Shown in pieces: positions 41,976 to 53,739 of a DNA stretch of 64,000 bases. Below the pieces are notes generated by a model. It was not told where the DNA came from. It did no database searches and saw only the letters and a list, made by a program, of their open reading frames with translations. The stretch is from Gigaspora rosea. Taxonomy: Eukaryota > Glomeromycota > Glomeromycetes > Diversisporales > Gigasporaceae. The stretch is taken from positions 369,531-433,530 of the forward strand of contig QKWP01000045.1 in NCBI GenBank assembly GCA_003550325.1, given 5' to 3'. The translations under genes were made by a program, and so were the position numbers. Numbering within the stretch: position 1 is the stretch's first letter; each line of letters starts with the position of its first letter.

Positions 41976-44110
41976 TTAAGGCCACAAAAGTAGATTTTTT
42001 GTTTTGCATTAGGCCACGCAAAGTTAATTTTTGCTTTGTATTACATGGGATTTGAAAACTTGAGTCGGTCAGTCGGGTTTGTTTAAAAAAAATTACTATA
42101 AATTAATAGAATATCCCTGTTTTCATTTGTACAACAAAGGATTAAAAAATTGAGTCAGCAGTCATTTTTTTTCCATCAGTCATATCGGATAATTACAGGA
42201 AATTAAGGTTTCTACTGGTGATACCATATGAGGATAACGGAAAAAAATAAATGTCAAAAATCGAATTGGAATATTGGGATCTAAAAAAAAAAAAAAAATT
42301 TGAAAAAATGGGTCAGCAGGTAATGCAAACTGAATAATTGACTTTGCATGGCCTTAGGTTTAAGAATAAAAAAAAGAACAGAAACCATTTTCTGGGGCAA
42401 TTCCCAAGCTCCGTGAGATAGTTTTTATCGTTAGTTATCAAATTTATCTGACTATCTTACCTCTGAAAGTTCCTGAAATGTTCCAAGTCGGTCAGTTGGA
42501 TTTTTTTTTTTAAAAAAAAAAATTTACTGTAAATTAATAGAATAACCTGTTTTCATTTCGTACAACAAAGGATCAAAAAATTGAGTCAGCAGTGATATTT
42601 TTCTATCAGTCTTATTGGACAATTATAGGAAATTAAGGTTTCTACTGGTAATACCAGATGAGAATAACGGAAAAAATAAATTAAAAATCAAATTAGCATA
42701 GTTGGGATCTAAAAAAAAAAAAAAAAAAATTGAAAAAATGAATCAGCGGGTAATACAAACTGAATAATCAACTTTGTGTGACCTTAGGCTTATGAGTCAA
42801 AAAAAAGAACAGAAACCATTTCCCAGCAATGCCCAGATCTGTGAGATAGTTTTTATCATTAGTTATCAAATTCATCAGATTATCTTATCTCTGAAAGTTC
42901 CTGAAATGTTCCAAGTCGGTCAGTCAGATTTCTTTTTTAAAAACAATTATTGTAAATTAATAGAATAACCTTGTTTTCATTTCGTACAATAAAGGATCAA
43001 AAAATTGAGTCAGCAATCATATTTTTCTATCAAGTTTATTGACAATCATGAGAAATTAAAGTTTCTATCTTGTGATACCGGATGAGAATAAAGGAAAAAA
43101 ATAAACGTAAAAATCGAATTAGCATATTTGGGATCTAAAAAAAAATTGAAAAATAAGTCAGTGAGTAATGCAAACTGAATAATCGACTTTGCGTAGCCTT
43201 AGGCTTAAGAGTCAAAAAAAAAGAACAAAAACCATTTCCCAGGGCAATGCCTGGGCTCTGTGAGATAGTTTTTATCATTAGTTATCGATAACTTACTTCT
43301 GAGTCGGTCAGTCAGATTTTTTTTTTAAAAAAATTACTGTAAATTAATAGAATAACCTTGTTTTCATTTTGTACAATAAAGGATCAAAAAATTGAGTCAG
43401 CAGTCATATTTTTTCCATTAGTCACATCAGACAATTATGGGAAATTAAGGTTTCTACTGGTGATACCGGATAAGGATAACGGAAAAAAATAAACATCAAA
43501 AATCAAATTGGCATATTTGAGATCTGAAAAAAAAATTGAAAAATGGGTCAGCGGGCAATACAAACTGAATAATCGACTTTGCGTGGCCTTAGACTTAAGA
43601 GCCAAAAAAAGAACAGAAACCATTTCCTAGCAATGCCCGGATCTGTGAGATAGTTAGTTATCAAATTCATCAGATTATCTTACCTCTGAAAGTTCCTGAA
43701 ATGTGGTCAGTCGGATTTCTTTTTTAAAAAAAATTATTGTAAATTAATAGAATAACCTTGTTTTCATTTCGTACAATAAAGGATCAAAAAATTGAGTCAG
43801 CAGTCATATTTTTTCCATCAGTCATATCGAACAATTACAGGAAATTAAGGTTTCTACTGGTGATACCGGATGAGGATAACAGAAAAAAATAAACATCAAA
43901 AATTGAATTGGCATATTTGGGATCTAAAAAAGGTAAAAAAAATTGAAAAATGGGTCAGCAGGCAATGCATACTGAATAATCGACTTTTCATGGCCTTAGG
44001 CTTAAGAGTCAAAAAAAAAAGAACAGAATCCATTTCCCAGGGCAATGCCCGAGCTCTGTGAGATAGTTTTTATCGTTAGTTATCAAATTCATCATATCTC
44101 AATTTAATTT
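41976..44110 (+). repeat. Array D: about 420-bp tandem repeats, five units
   Basis: AAATTAATAGAATA anchors lie at about 42099, 42532, 42955, 43340 and 43742. Each unit has GTCGGTCAGT, poly-T/poly-A, ATTGAGTCAGCAGTCAT, AATTAAGGTTTCTACTGGTG, GGATCTAAAAAA, TGACTTTGCRTGGCCTTAGG and TGTGAGATAGTTTTTATCR. Open frames inside it are repeat translation. Confidence 0.85.
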
Positions 44111-44279
44111 CAAAGATACAAAATGTGCATAACGAATGGAAGCGATTTTTTAAATCTGAAAGATGCAAAGTGCACGTAATGAAAAAATCAATTTTTTAGA
44201 AAATGACAACTGGTTATTAATTCATATCAATAGACAAATTACGAATTATTACGACGTTAACATGAAATGTCACAATAAT

Positions 44280-45150
44280 TACAAATTCATCTTAGCCTTA
44301 TTTAAATTTTCCCATAGTCTGATTTTAGTTGAGTCGATCAAAGTTTTTTTCGCCCTCTGGTCACATTTTCTGAAGATGTCTAATCAAAAACGTTTAAACC
44401 AGACAAATATTGTAATAATTATTACAAATTTAATAAATCGGCATAGACTGATTAAAGTTTTCTCACACTGTGGTCACGTTTTCTGAAGACGATCAATCAA
44501 AAACGTTTAAATGGGAAATGTCGTAACTACTAAAAATTTTTAAAATTTAATGAATCGGCATAGTCAAAGTTTTTCTCACAATCTGGTCACGTTTTCGAAT
44601 ATGGCCAAACAAAAACGGTTAAATGGACGAACTCTGACGTTTTCTGAAGATGATCAATCAAAAACGGTTAAACGGGAACAAATGTTATAATTATTGAATC
44701 GGCATAGACAGATTAAAGTTTTTCTCACACTCTGGTCACGTTTTATGAAGATGACCAATCAAAAACGTTTAAATGAACAAACACTGAATTAGAATGTTTA
44801 TTTAGATTATGAATAATCAATGACGTTATTACCGGTAACCAAATAAATTAAATGCAAACTCTGAAATAACAGAAAATGTTGTAATAATTACCGAATTATC
44901 ATATTTCGAAGGCTTTCCCACGCTCAGATCACATTTTGTGGATAGATAGATTAATTCAAATAACTCAATAGATCGTAATAATATATTCAAATATCGTAAA
45001 ATTAATTCAAAATGTCGTCAGAATACAAAAAATTGGTAGTTCGCATAATTTCTGCTTAGAAGTTTCCAAAACTCCAAAATAGATAGAAATTCCCACACAC
45101 AAATCACATTTTTTGGTTATGGCCAATCAAAAACGTTAAAGCGAACAGAC
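44280..45150 (+). repeat. Array E: about 120-bp tandem repeats
   Basis: Units carry AATCGGCATAGACTGATTAA, AGTTTTTCTCACACTCTGGT, CACGTTTTCTGAAGATGACC and AATCAAAAACGTTTAAATG. Five good units run to about 44780, then degenerate ones to 45150. Confidence 0.75.
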
Positions 45151-45164
45151 TCAAAAATAAATGA

Positions 45165-45183
45165 TATAGATAGATAGATAGAT
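45165..45183 (+). repeat. (ATAG)n microsatellite
   Basis: Four to five uninterrupted units. Confidence 0.8.
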
Positions 45184-45892
45184 GACACATCTATCCCACT
45201 GTATTAGAGAAATAATTGAAAAATCTCACCAGCAGCGCATGTATAGTGTGTGAAGCATCCTCATATATGCCGTTGGGAAATGGTTCATTATTCTCGCCGT
45301 CTCAGGGAGTAAATAGTACTTATTGCAAGCATATAACAAGCCGTAAAATAAGAAAATTGTAAAAAAAGCTATTTTTCTATAATTATACTTAATCCTTTTA
45401 CCAGTTTTGTATTATTAAATTATCCATTCATCGGTGATTTCTTATTTAATAGTGGAAAACAAAATAGTATTCCTGATTAAGTAATGATTGCATAAAACTT
45501 TAAGATTATGCAAGGGAGTCGCGATTTTCCTGCCAAGCGCACATTTGTTATAGGTTAAAACTTATAATATTGCTATTGCGGATAATTACGTGTAAGTAAA
45601 TGTCTTTTTATGGCTGCGACAAAATAAATGGATACATTCATTAATTCCATTTTTTGAAACTTATTCTAATATTTGTAAATCAAAAAAGACCTTAATAATT
45701 TGTCTTGTGGTTTTTGAGAAAAAAACAAATATGGTAAATTAAATACTTTGCAACCCCATAATTTTCTTGTAAAACATAGAAAAAAATTATTTGCTTATTT
45801 GTGGTATTTTTTTGTATCTAGTGTTAGTGGGAATTATTGGTACTTCTATATGCATACTGACAAATTTGGAGTTAGTTAAATCGGAGTTCAGC
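45184..45892. other. Gene-free AT-rich stretch
   Basis: No coding region seen. The 65-codon open frame starting at 45791 runs into the next inverted-repeat element and has no recognisable domain. Confidence 0.4.
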
Positions 45893-46798
45893 ATAGTGGG
45901 ATGTTGGATAACAGTGCAGCACTATATGATTGGCCCAATAAATAAGATTTTTAAAATTTTGCCTATCAATTTATTAAAAAAAAAATAAAACCTTGTGTAT
46001 TTTTAAATGGTCTGACTCCTTTCTAGTAAAGTAAATTCAACTCTGTAATTTGTAAATGGTGTATAAAATAATGTGATTTTAGTGATTTAGCCAGATTTGA
46101 TTATTAATATGTAATTTTCGCGTAAGGCCGAAATGTGTGATAGGTTATGCATGTTGTCAATTACACATCTGAAACGTGCAAAATTCTTTAAAGTTCATTG
46201 ATATTTTAGGTTAGCGTTTGTAATAAGGTTGGATATTGGTGATATATTAAAATCTAACCGATTTTTGGCAAAACGAACGCTTTTGTATTGAGTTTTCTGA
46301 TCGTATACCATTACATCTGATCTTGAAATCTGATTGGTAGTCTGGCACTAACCTGTCACACATTCCGGACTTGTAACTTAATCGTTATTAAAAAATTAAA
46401 TCGTGTTTTTTTTAAAATGTTATAACTTCCTTTATAGTAAAGTAAATTCAACTTTATATTTTGTAAACGGTGTATAAATCTGGTTATTTTAAACTATGTT
46501 ACCATATTTAATGTTCATATATAATTTTTTGTTTAAATAACTATTAAAATTTATTAATTTATAATTTAAACAAATTAATAAAATAAATTGAAAATATCTC
46601 AACATAGTTTTATAACTACACTATTTATATGTTATTTGCAAGTTACAGAATTGACTTTGTTTTACTAGAAAGAGAGTTATAACATTTTAAAAATACAAGA
46701 TTATTATTATTATTTTAATAAATTGATCGAAAAATTTTACTTAGTGCTGCACTATGATAAATCATTTTGTATCTAACATCCCGGACTGCATAGTAATC
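45893..46798. mobile_element. Degenerate inverted-repeat element with nested repeats
   Basis: CATAGTGGGATGTTGGATA and GTGCAGCACTATATGATT at the left oppose GTGCTGCACTATGATAAAT and TATCTAACATCCCGGACTGC at the right. TAGTAAAGTAAATTCAACT occurs in direct orientation at 46027 and 46436 and inverted near 46655-46675, which forms an inner foldback at 46420-46690. Boundaries are approximate. The 60-codon frame at 46754 is not convincing. Confidence 0.5.
46126..46370. mobile_element. Small TIR element, family copy 1 (nested)
   Basis: GGCCGAAATGTGTGATAGGT at the left opposes AACCTGTCACACATTCCGGAC at the right. The same termini bound 53740-53980. It lies within the larger inverted-repeat element. Confidence 0.6.
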
Positions 46799-46980
46799 AT
46801 TATCTTAATAAGTAGCCATATAACGCACCAAAAAATTTTGGTACGTAGTACGTATCAAGATTTGATGCATTCACATATGAAGATCTTTCAGAAACGAAGT
46901 TTGGAAATTTTTGTGTGTTCAATTTTAATATTTTAGCGTAATAAAGCGTCCATATTTACATGTTTGTGTAAACTCATACT

Positions 46981-47212
46981 AGGGGTCCTCAAAATTCCGG
47001 GTCGGGATACGTCGGAGTCTTCGGCATCATGGTCGGCTGGATCGGAATTGATCGATTTTGCCCCAAGAACATAAAAAAATTTTTCTAATGAAAGCATATC
47101 CATTCATTAAGCAAAAAAAATGCCCAGCTGATAATTTGCTATAGAACCTGCTAACAACTAGGACTAAACGCCGACCCAGTTCCGACGCATCCGACCCGGA
47201 AATTTGGTGTAA
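46981..47212. mobile_element. MITE with CG-rich inverted ends
   Basis: CAAAATTCCGGGTCGGGATA followed by CGTCGGAGTCTTCGGC opposes GCCGACCCAGTTCCGACGCA followed by TCCGACCCGGAAATTTGG. The arms are about 37 bp and strikingly CG-rich for this genome. Exact ends are unresolved. Confidence 0.65.
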
Positions 47213-47487
47213 AAATCGTTTTGAATAAGATGTTTCAAATATGGATAATGCTATATTAGTTTACACAATATAAAAGGAACTTTAACTAGTAATATTAAAT
47301 TGTATTACAATTAACAGAGGTTGAATTTCACCCGTTTTTTTCCATAAAGGGATGCCCTCGGGCACTTTTTATTGATCACCTCTGTTTTCAAAAATTTTTA
47401 ATATATGGTTAGGATTAAGTCAATGCTAGATTAGAAAACACTATATAGAAATTTTATAAAAGATTTTTTCTTAGTTTTATAAATGAT

Positions 47488-47587
47488 CGCTAGTCTATGC
47501 GGAGTTTCAAGCTGTGCTTACAAATCATTAATCTTAATGATTTGTAAGCACAGTTTGAAACTCCGCATATAGGACTATTAGACTAGC
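47488..47587. repeat. Near-perfect hairpin (100 bp)
   Basis: GCGGAGTTTCAAGCTGTGCT and TACAAATCATTAA mirror TTAATGATTTGTA and AGCACAGTTTGAAACTCCGC. The outer GCTAGTC/GACTAGC pair continues the stem. It is probably a small foldback element. Confidence 0.75.
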
Positions 47588-47640
47588 ACATATCGCTACG
47601 GCGATAAATTATAAAATCCTTTTTAAAAAGCTTTTGCAAA

Positions 47641-47692
47641 AAATAAAAAAATAAAAAAATAAAAAAATAAAAAAATAAAAAAATAAAAAAAT
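47641..47692 (+). repeat. (TAAAAAA)n-type microsatellite
   Basis: Seven or so units of ATAAAAAA. Confidence 0.85.
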
Positions 47693-48529
47693 AACTGATT
47701 CTTTAACTTGATTAATCAATTGATTGATTAATTTGAGAGATGCAAAATTTACTCTAAATACAATTATCAATGCTCATAATATAAAAATGTAAAGTAGTCT
47801 TGTCTTATTATAAATAGAATTTATAATTCTATAAAATATCTAAATAAATTAAAACATAATGCTATTATAAAAGTTAATTTGAAATCAATAAAAGATTTAA
47901 TAAGATTTCTAAATACTATGATCATTAATTTTATAAAAAATATAAAAGCTAGAATAAATCAAAAACCAGAATAATATACCCCAATTGTAGTTATTAAATT
48001 TATTATATTAAGAAATAACAAGTTTATTATGTTGTAATTGACTTTTAATAATATTAGATTTATTATATTTAAATTAGCAACTTTACAATTAACTAAGTAT
48101 ATTTTAAAATATTAAATATTATTTGTTAAATAATATTCAACGATTTTTAATTCTCACCGGAGGTGAAATACACCGGTATGTTATTTCTCAAGAATGGCTT
48201 TAGTAAATGGTACGTATTTAAAGCACTAAGTAAAACTTTTTAACGCCCTAAAAGCCCTAATCTCTAGTTGTAATTCGCACGCTAACCTTAACCAAAGTCT
48301 AATTTCAATTTTAAATCTTAAAAAATTCTATAATAATTAATTGAAGACGTATACTGGTGAAATTCAAATTTTGAATATTTTTTTATGTAATTTTTTTTAA
48401 AAAGTTTTTTGTCATTAATAATTTTGATTTATTTTGTTTTTAAAATCAAATGAGATTTTATTTATGTCTTTATCATGGCTTGTAAAGGATATCATCCAGA
48501 GCTTCTTAGAATACTATTTATATGGATCT
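47693..48529. other. Gene-free AT-rich stretch
   Basis: I see nothing beyond AT-rich sequence; no credible coding region. Confidence 0.45.
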
Positions 48530-48735
48530 GTTCATTTTATTGATAATCACCTCACCAACAGCTTAGTTCACCATGATGAATTTACAGGCAAGATTATTTT
48601 ACCAATAATTAATTCACCGGCAGTTCACTGACATTTATTTCACTGACAGCCTATTTCACAAAGTAATTTTGGTTATCGTTATCAGTGAAATAAACTGTCG
48701 ACGAAATGAGCAGTTGGTAAATTGATTTATAGTAT
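48530..48735. mobile_element. Foldback element of TTCACCGACA words, copy 2 (degraded)
   Basis: Words ATTCACCGGCAGTTCACTG, TTTCACTGACAG and GTGAAATAAACTGTCGACG follow the layout of 10682-10950, and CAAAGTAATTTTGGTTATCG matches its loop side in inverse order. The arms are eroded. Confidence 0.5.
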
Positions 48736-49353
48736 ATTAATAAATTTATTATTGTCACCATTAGTCGGGAGGACTTTGTTGTTTTAAACCTAATATTGAC
48801 CGTAAAAAGCAATACATCTATCATACTGTAAAATATTAATAGTAACTTGAAAGAATCTCTCTCTCTCTTTTTATTATTAATGTTTTTTTTTTGTTTTTAT
48901 ACAAATACATCTTATAATAGATTTATAAATACTAAATGCTATAATAAAATAAAATATACTAATAGAATTCATAATTTTATACGTATAATACAAGCTATCA
49001 ACCCTGGAAAAACGCATAAATGGGAAATTTACATATGAATTTTACATTTCACGTTATCGAAATGTCTATCGGAAGAATCATATTAAGTAATGATAATGCT
49101 TATTGTTAAAAAAAAAAAAAAAAAGGAGCGGATAAATTTTCGATGTCGAGTAAATCTTGGTTTACGTCTCATATATTAGTGATTGATTTCTTCTCTAACA
49201 TATACGGATTTAAATTGGTCTTATGTTTTTCGATAGATGGTTATGTAATATTTGAGATTTTGCCTTTTATGTTCGAATAATTTTATCTGTTAAAAAAACA
49301 TATTTAAGTTTTGCCAGATGTCAAAACGCAAAAACATCCGATATTGAGATAGT
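48736..49353. other. Gene-free stretch, 3' flank of the Zn2Cys6 gene
   Basis: AT-rich. The 63-codon plus-strand frame at 48847 begins in a CT-rich repeat and is not called. Confidence 0.4.
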
Positions 49354-49878
49354 TTAAGAATTGTGTCTTACAATGCAACCCATATGGCATTGATGACACG
49401 GATCTTTCATCGAAGGACAAGGATGGAAGGTGATGGATCCGAGTATAGCTATTTTCTGAGGTAATTCTTCTTTTGAATACATATCGCTTAAAATTCTAAT
49501 TTCTTCCTGAGACAAATCACAAATGAGTTCATTATTTCTTTTATCGCTGGTCTGATCGATATGACTTTCGTGAATCGTATTATTTTTTGATTTCATAAGC
49601 CTATGATTCTTTTGATCTTTTGGTTTTGATACGCGTTTTTTCCTTTTAAAAAAAGCGCATACCCGGTCGTGTTTTTTGGAATTCATACATCTATTATTCG
49701 TTTGAGTTTTTGGTTTTCGTCCACGTTTATTTCCTTCGGAGAAAATACATTCAGCGTTGCGTTTTGTACATTGTGTGCACTTCGCGGTTGATATCGTCGA
49801 TTCGAAATAATCACACTTAATTTTTAAAGTTTTACAAGAACTGCATGCACAAGACACGTTTAAGCGATTCGGTGGCAT
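49354..49878 (-). CDS. Small Zn2Cys6 protein, intact paralogue
   Basis: 174 aa from the Met that aligns with the paralogue at 11711-12135 (MPPNRLNVSCACSSC). An in-frame Met 13 codons upstream, at 49917, would give 187 aa. The N-terminal cluster C-x2-C-x6-C-x11-C-x2-C-x6-C is a Zn2Cys6 DNA-binding type. The linker contains two similar basic units (CIFSEGNKRGRKPKTQ and CAFFKRKKRVSKPKDQ) where the paralogue has one. The C-terminal third (LSQEEIRILSDMYSKEEL, then HPCPSMKDPCHQCHMGC) is shared with the paralogue and has a second Cys/His-rich motif I do not recognise. There is no fungal-specific TF middle domain. The upstream AGATTGCCTTG word is shared with the paralogue. Probably a small nuclear regulator; the target is unknown. 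Confidence 0.78.
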   Translation of the reverse strand: MPPNRLNVSCACSSCKTLKIKCDYFESTISTAKCTQCTKRNAECIFSEGNKRGRKPKTQTNNRCMNSKKHDRVCAFFKRKKRVSKPKDQKNHRLMKSKNNTIHESHIDQTSDKRNNELICDLSQEEIRILSDMYSKEELPQKIAILGSITFHPCPSMKDPCHQCHMGCIVRHNS

Positions 49879-49917
49879 ATTAAGATTCTTTACAAATAAT
49901 AATGGTGATAAATTCAA

Positions 49918-51345
49918 AAGATTGCCTTGAAAAAGTATATTTATAAGATATACTTTAACATCAAATTTAATGAAAACAATAAAGACGTGACGTGCTTAAT
50001 CAAGAGATTAGTGACGTATTTTATTTTATTTTTTTTTTGGATGGAGTTCGATTGAAATGTCATTAACTAATTTCGCGACATGACTTTAACATGACTTATA
50101 CCGAGTTTTATGAAACAAATTTATATGTCAATATGACAAAAAATTTACTCCATGAGTTAAAATCCATGAGGTGGGCAGTCCTTTTTATAAAATTTTACAA
50201 CAATATACTTGTTTATGTTATATATTAAATTAATATTAAAATCAATTAAGTGTACGGTATTGATCAAAAGCCAAATATTCAACAAATTTAATATACCCTT
50301 AAAGATAGAAAATGAATGGAATTTGTTTTTCTTCAAATGTTGAACAACCAACAGTCAATGATTTCCTTCCATAACAATATTAATTAGTTGATTCTTATAT
50401 TTGGCAATTCATATTTTGTTTTCAAATTTCACATGCTCTTCTATTTTAATGAGATAATATCTGATATAGGAGTGTGATTATTGTCCAAAGAACATTATAT
50501 ACGGAACCTGATGTCCGTGTGTTAACAAATTCTTAACAAAAAATTCAAGCCATTCAATAACCGATGCTTATTGGATAGATTGGGTGTAACATAAAACTTT
50601 TCGACTCTAAATGTTTTACATTTCCAAGTATAGGTGATCATAGAGAGTAAAATAGTAATTAAAAATATTTGGATGATAACACAGTATTACTCAGTATTTA
50701 ATATTCTAAATCTGCAGATTTAATAAATTACAAGATTTTAACTTAAACTTAGACACCTACCATAAATAGTTACTGTATATAAAATTTTATAAACTTTATA
50801 AAATTTAAACTGCTAGAACTTTTCATATGAAAATAAATAAAATTAGAAACAAAAATAATGCACATACAGAAATATAGGGGTGTAAAATTATATATCTAAT
50901 TTTCCAAAATGCCAGAATAATTCCATAAGATGTTAGAATAATATTTAGAATTGGTTCATCTATACATCGCTAATATCAAGCAAGCTTGTTATTTGTATTA
51001 ACCATTTCGGTTATCTTGAGCAATCCTTTTAATTAATTTACGTTTAAGTACATCGATTTGCCTAAATTTGTATAAGGGCGTTCTCAAATACTTCTACCAA
51101 TGAATTCAATAAAGAATCTGGGTGCTAGTTTGTTCAGACAGACAAAACAGGCTTTATTATGGATAACATCGCTCAAATCGTATAACGTTGCACAAATTCT
51201 GTTTTGAGAAATGTCTAAAGTTGTATGTTTTTTTGACTTTTTAGGGTTTAGAGCACATCTTATAGTAAAGAGAAAGAAAAATAATGTTTGATTTGCAAGA
51301 TAATATTCTCAAAAATCTTTAAATTAAATTGTCCTCCGGAATTTT
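49918..51345. other. Gene-free AT-rich stretch
   Basis: Upstream region of the Zn2Cys6 gene followed by AT-rich sequence. The 64-codon minus-strand frame at 50157-50351 is not recognised. No repeats stand out. Confidence 0.4.
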
Positions 51346-51680
51346 TTATTCATGCCCCGAGATAGGTTTAGGCACTCGTTTCTTTCCACTTTTTTTTTGC
51401 TGTTTTTTCTCTTCAGGTTGTCCGTGCTTAGACGATCTCTATCTTGATCCATCTGTGATATAACGGCCTGATTTGATACCATTCGAGTCGACTAATCGAA
51501 ACGATTAAAATGATTAAAATGGTACTAAATTATTCATACCAGATTTTATATCATGATAAATTGAAGATGGATCAAATAAAAATTCATGTAACGTTACTAT
51601 TTCAGTATTTGATCGAGACTTAAATAACAATGACATTTCTGATGATGGCTTTGTGCAGGTGACACAAACCCAAAAATAAA
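51346..51680 (-). pseudogene. 3' part of an unrecognised gene, one in-frame stop, one intron
   Basis: On the minus strand a coding-like stretch from about 51680 includes CVTCTKPSSEMSLLFKSRSN and then EIVTLHEFLFDPSSIYHDIK. A GTATGA donor and TTAG acceptor delimit an intron of about 50 bp near 51500-51545. After it comes SNGIKSGRYITDGSR, a TAG stop, and then in the same frame SSKHGQPEEKKQQKK and a basic end VPKPISGHE before a natural stop at 51346-51348. Composition on both sides of the TAG is protein-like, so I read one nonsense mutation. Family and function are unknown, and the 5' exons are not found. Confidence 0.5.
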
Positions 51681-52474
51681 TTAGCAAATCGGAGAACTAA
51701 ACTGTGATGATCCCGGATCAGCCCAACACGTGAGCAAAGTGAAAAAAAAGAGAAAATACAAGAAAACAAGTTTTAAACCTGTCTTTGGAAAATGACGGGA
51801 ATGAAAAAAAAACGGATCTTTTATTCATTTATTTCCATAGCCTCTAACCCTAACGCCCTAATCCTTTTTTGGGTTTGTATTACTCGTAAAAAGATTTTCT
51901 ATTGGGGTATCCTTTTACCAGTGATGATCGTCGGATTAAAATAACTTATTTGAAAGCCTATAAAAATTAACTATTAAGTAAAAATTTAAGCCTTTTGTCA
52001 GCCAAAAATGGTTGAGCCAATCGAATTAACCATGAAGATTAGGTGTACATAATGCAAAAACAAAAAAACAATTTTTTATTTTTTTATTTTTTTTTAAAAA
52101 AAAATCATATTTATCTCAAATGAAATAATTTTATGCGTACTAATTGAAAAAATTTTGTCCCAATTCTAGCATAAATTAAAAAATGTTTATAACTTCTGAA
52201 ACTTTGGAACATAGTGCCAATATCGAGTGGTTATACTTATATATGATATAGTCAATTCTATTTTTCATTTCCATGCAACTATATTGAATATATTGAATAA
52301 GTGAATAATGAGATGAGAATATTATGATGGAATAGGTAACTTAATGGATTGAGATCTAGTATCATAAATGTGCGAGCTCACCATAATCTCGCCCTAACCC
52401 TAAAGAGTTTCATTGGGTTTCATTGGATAAAAATCGCGGGGGGAGGGTAAAATTTTTTGTGCGAGAGCTACGCT
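51681..52474. other. Gene-free stretch
   Basis: It contains GATCCCGGATCAGCCCAACACGTG-like sequence (split here: GATCCCGGATCAG and CCCAACACGTGAGC) reminiscent of the inverted repeat at 17231-17333. No coding is seen. Confidence 0.35.
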
Positions 52475-52615
52475 TGGCAAATCGTTGATATCTCATGACC
52501 CCCATGATCAGAATCCAACAATATTTATATCATTAGATTCCTCTCATCGAAAAGAATCTATGATATAAAAACGTTGAATTCTGACCATGAGGTCACAAAA
52601 TATCAACGATTCGCC
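52475..52615. mobile_element. Hairpin MITE, family copy 1
   Basis: AAATCGTTGATATCTCATGA and ATGATCAGAATCCAACAATA at the left oppose TTGAATTCTGACCATGAG and AAATATCAACGATTCG at the right. The centre is TAGATTCCTCTCATCGAAAA. Related hairpins lie at 52683, 54718 and 54905. Confidence 0.65.
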
Positions 52616-52682
52616 ACAATCCTAATGCAAAAAAAAATCCATTCATTTTTTAATAAAAATTTAAATTTTAATATCTTTAGTT

Positions 52683-52785
52683 TTGGTTATCAGAATCGAA
52701 TGATTTTGGTATCAATTGATTCAACTTAATGAGATGAATCAAATAATACTAAAATTATTCGGTTCTAGTCAATAAATTATATGAC
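52683..52785. mobile_element. Hairpin MITE, family copy 2
   Basis: TTATCAGAATCGAATGATTT opposes AAATTATTCGGTTCTAGTC, with GATTCAACTTAATGAGATGA at the centre. It follows the same plan as 52475-52615. Confidence 0.55.
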
Positions 52786-53005
52786 ACAATCAAAAATTGT
52801 TAACTTCGTCATAATACCCTTATTGCCTTTATAATTTATTAATTAGGGGTTTCAAAGATAAAATCAGAGAATCATATTTTATTTTTCCGATTTATAATAC
52901 AACATCCTATTTATTGTTAACTTTGAAACCCCCATTAAAATTTTTATGGCTCTAATAAATAGACTACAATACCTGCTTGGACTTAAAAATTACGGTTTTA
53001 AATAA

Positions 53006-53143
53006 GGTCACGAAAAATTAATCAATTGGTTCTCATAACCCGGCCGGGTCAAAATTTGGAAACCTCGAAAAAAATTTTTTTTATATATTTTAAAACCGGA
53101 AAAATTTTATAACTTTTTATATGAAGTAATTAAATTTATAGCC
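53006..53143. mobile_element. Harbinger-type MITE, copy 3, decayed (138 bp, TSD TAA)
   Basis: The left end GGTCACGAAAAATTAATC leads into TTGGTTCTCATAACCCGGCC, as in copies 1 and 2. The right end reads TTAAATTTATAGCC. TAA flanks both sides (53003-53005, 53144-53146). The middle is largely deleted. Confidence 0.65.
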
Positions 53144-53739
53144 TAATATTGTTTTTTTTTTTTTAATTAAGCATTTGTCACTTTCAACAAAATTTAAAGC
53201 ATATTATGATTTGTGTTTGTAATTAAATCTAGAAATTGTCATAATATCCATAATATTTCAATCTCACTTATATAATTTGTATACAATCGTTTTAGCAAGG
53301 TTGCCCGAAACCAACCTAATAAAATGTCTGTTACGAGATATAAATTTTTTACTACTTCGCTATTGTATTAAAAATATAGTTTATAATATGAATATCTGAA
53401 ATAGGTTATAAATTTATAAAATAGGCGCCATTTGAATGTAGATATCATTAAAATCAGTTCAAACTAGGTAATTCAAGCTTTTAAAGGTTAAATTAATTCA
53501 ATATATTCAAGTCGATTGATTCATTATGACTTAATCATTAAACTTAAAATTCAAAAAATTATTTGCTTAATTATATTTAACGCTCTTATATTATTATAAT
53601 AATTAAATTTAAACATTGCGATCAATTGATAAACCTCCATTAACGTTACAAGAGGATAAACAAACAAAATATTTTTGTTTGTTTGCTGGCCAATTGTTTG
53701 TTTGATCGTCTAAATGATAACCATTCATCGGAATTGCAT
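53144..53739. other. Gene-free AT-rich stretch
   Basis: Nothing supported. A short inverted pair, AACAAACAAAATATTTTTGTTTG, lies near 53660 (arms ACAAACAAAATA / TATTTTTGTTTGT). Confidence 0.4.
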
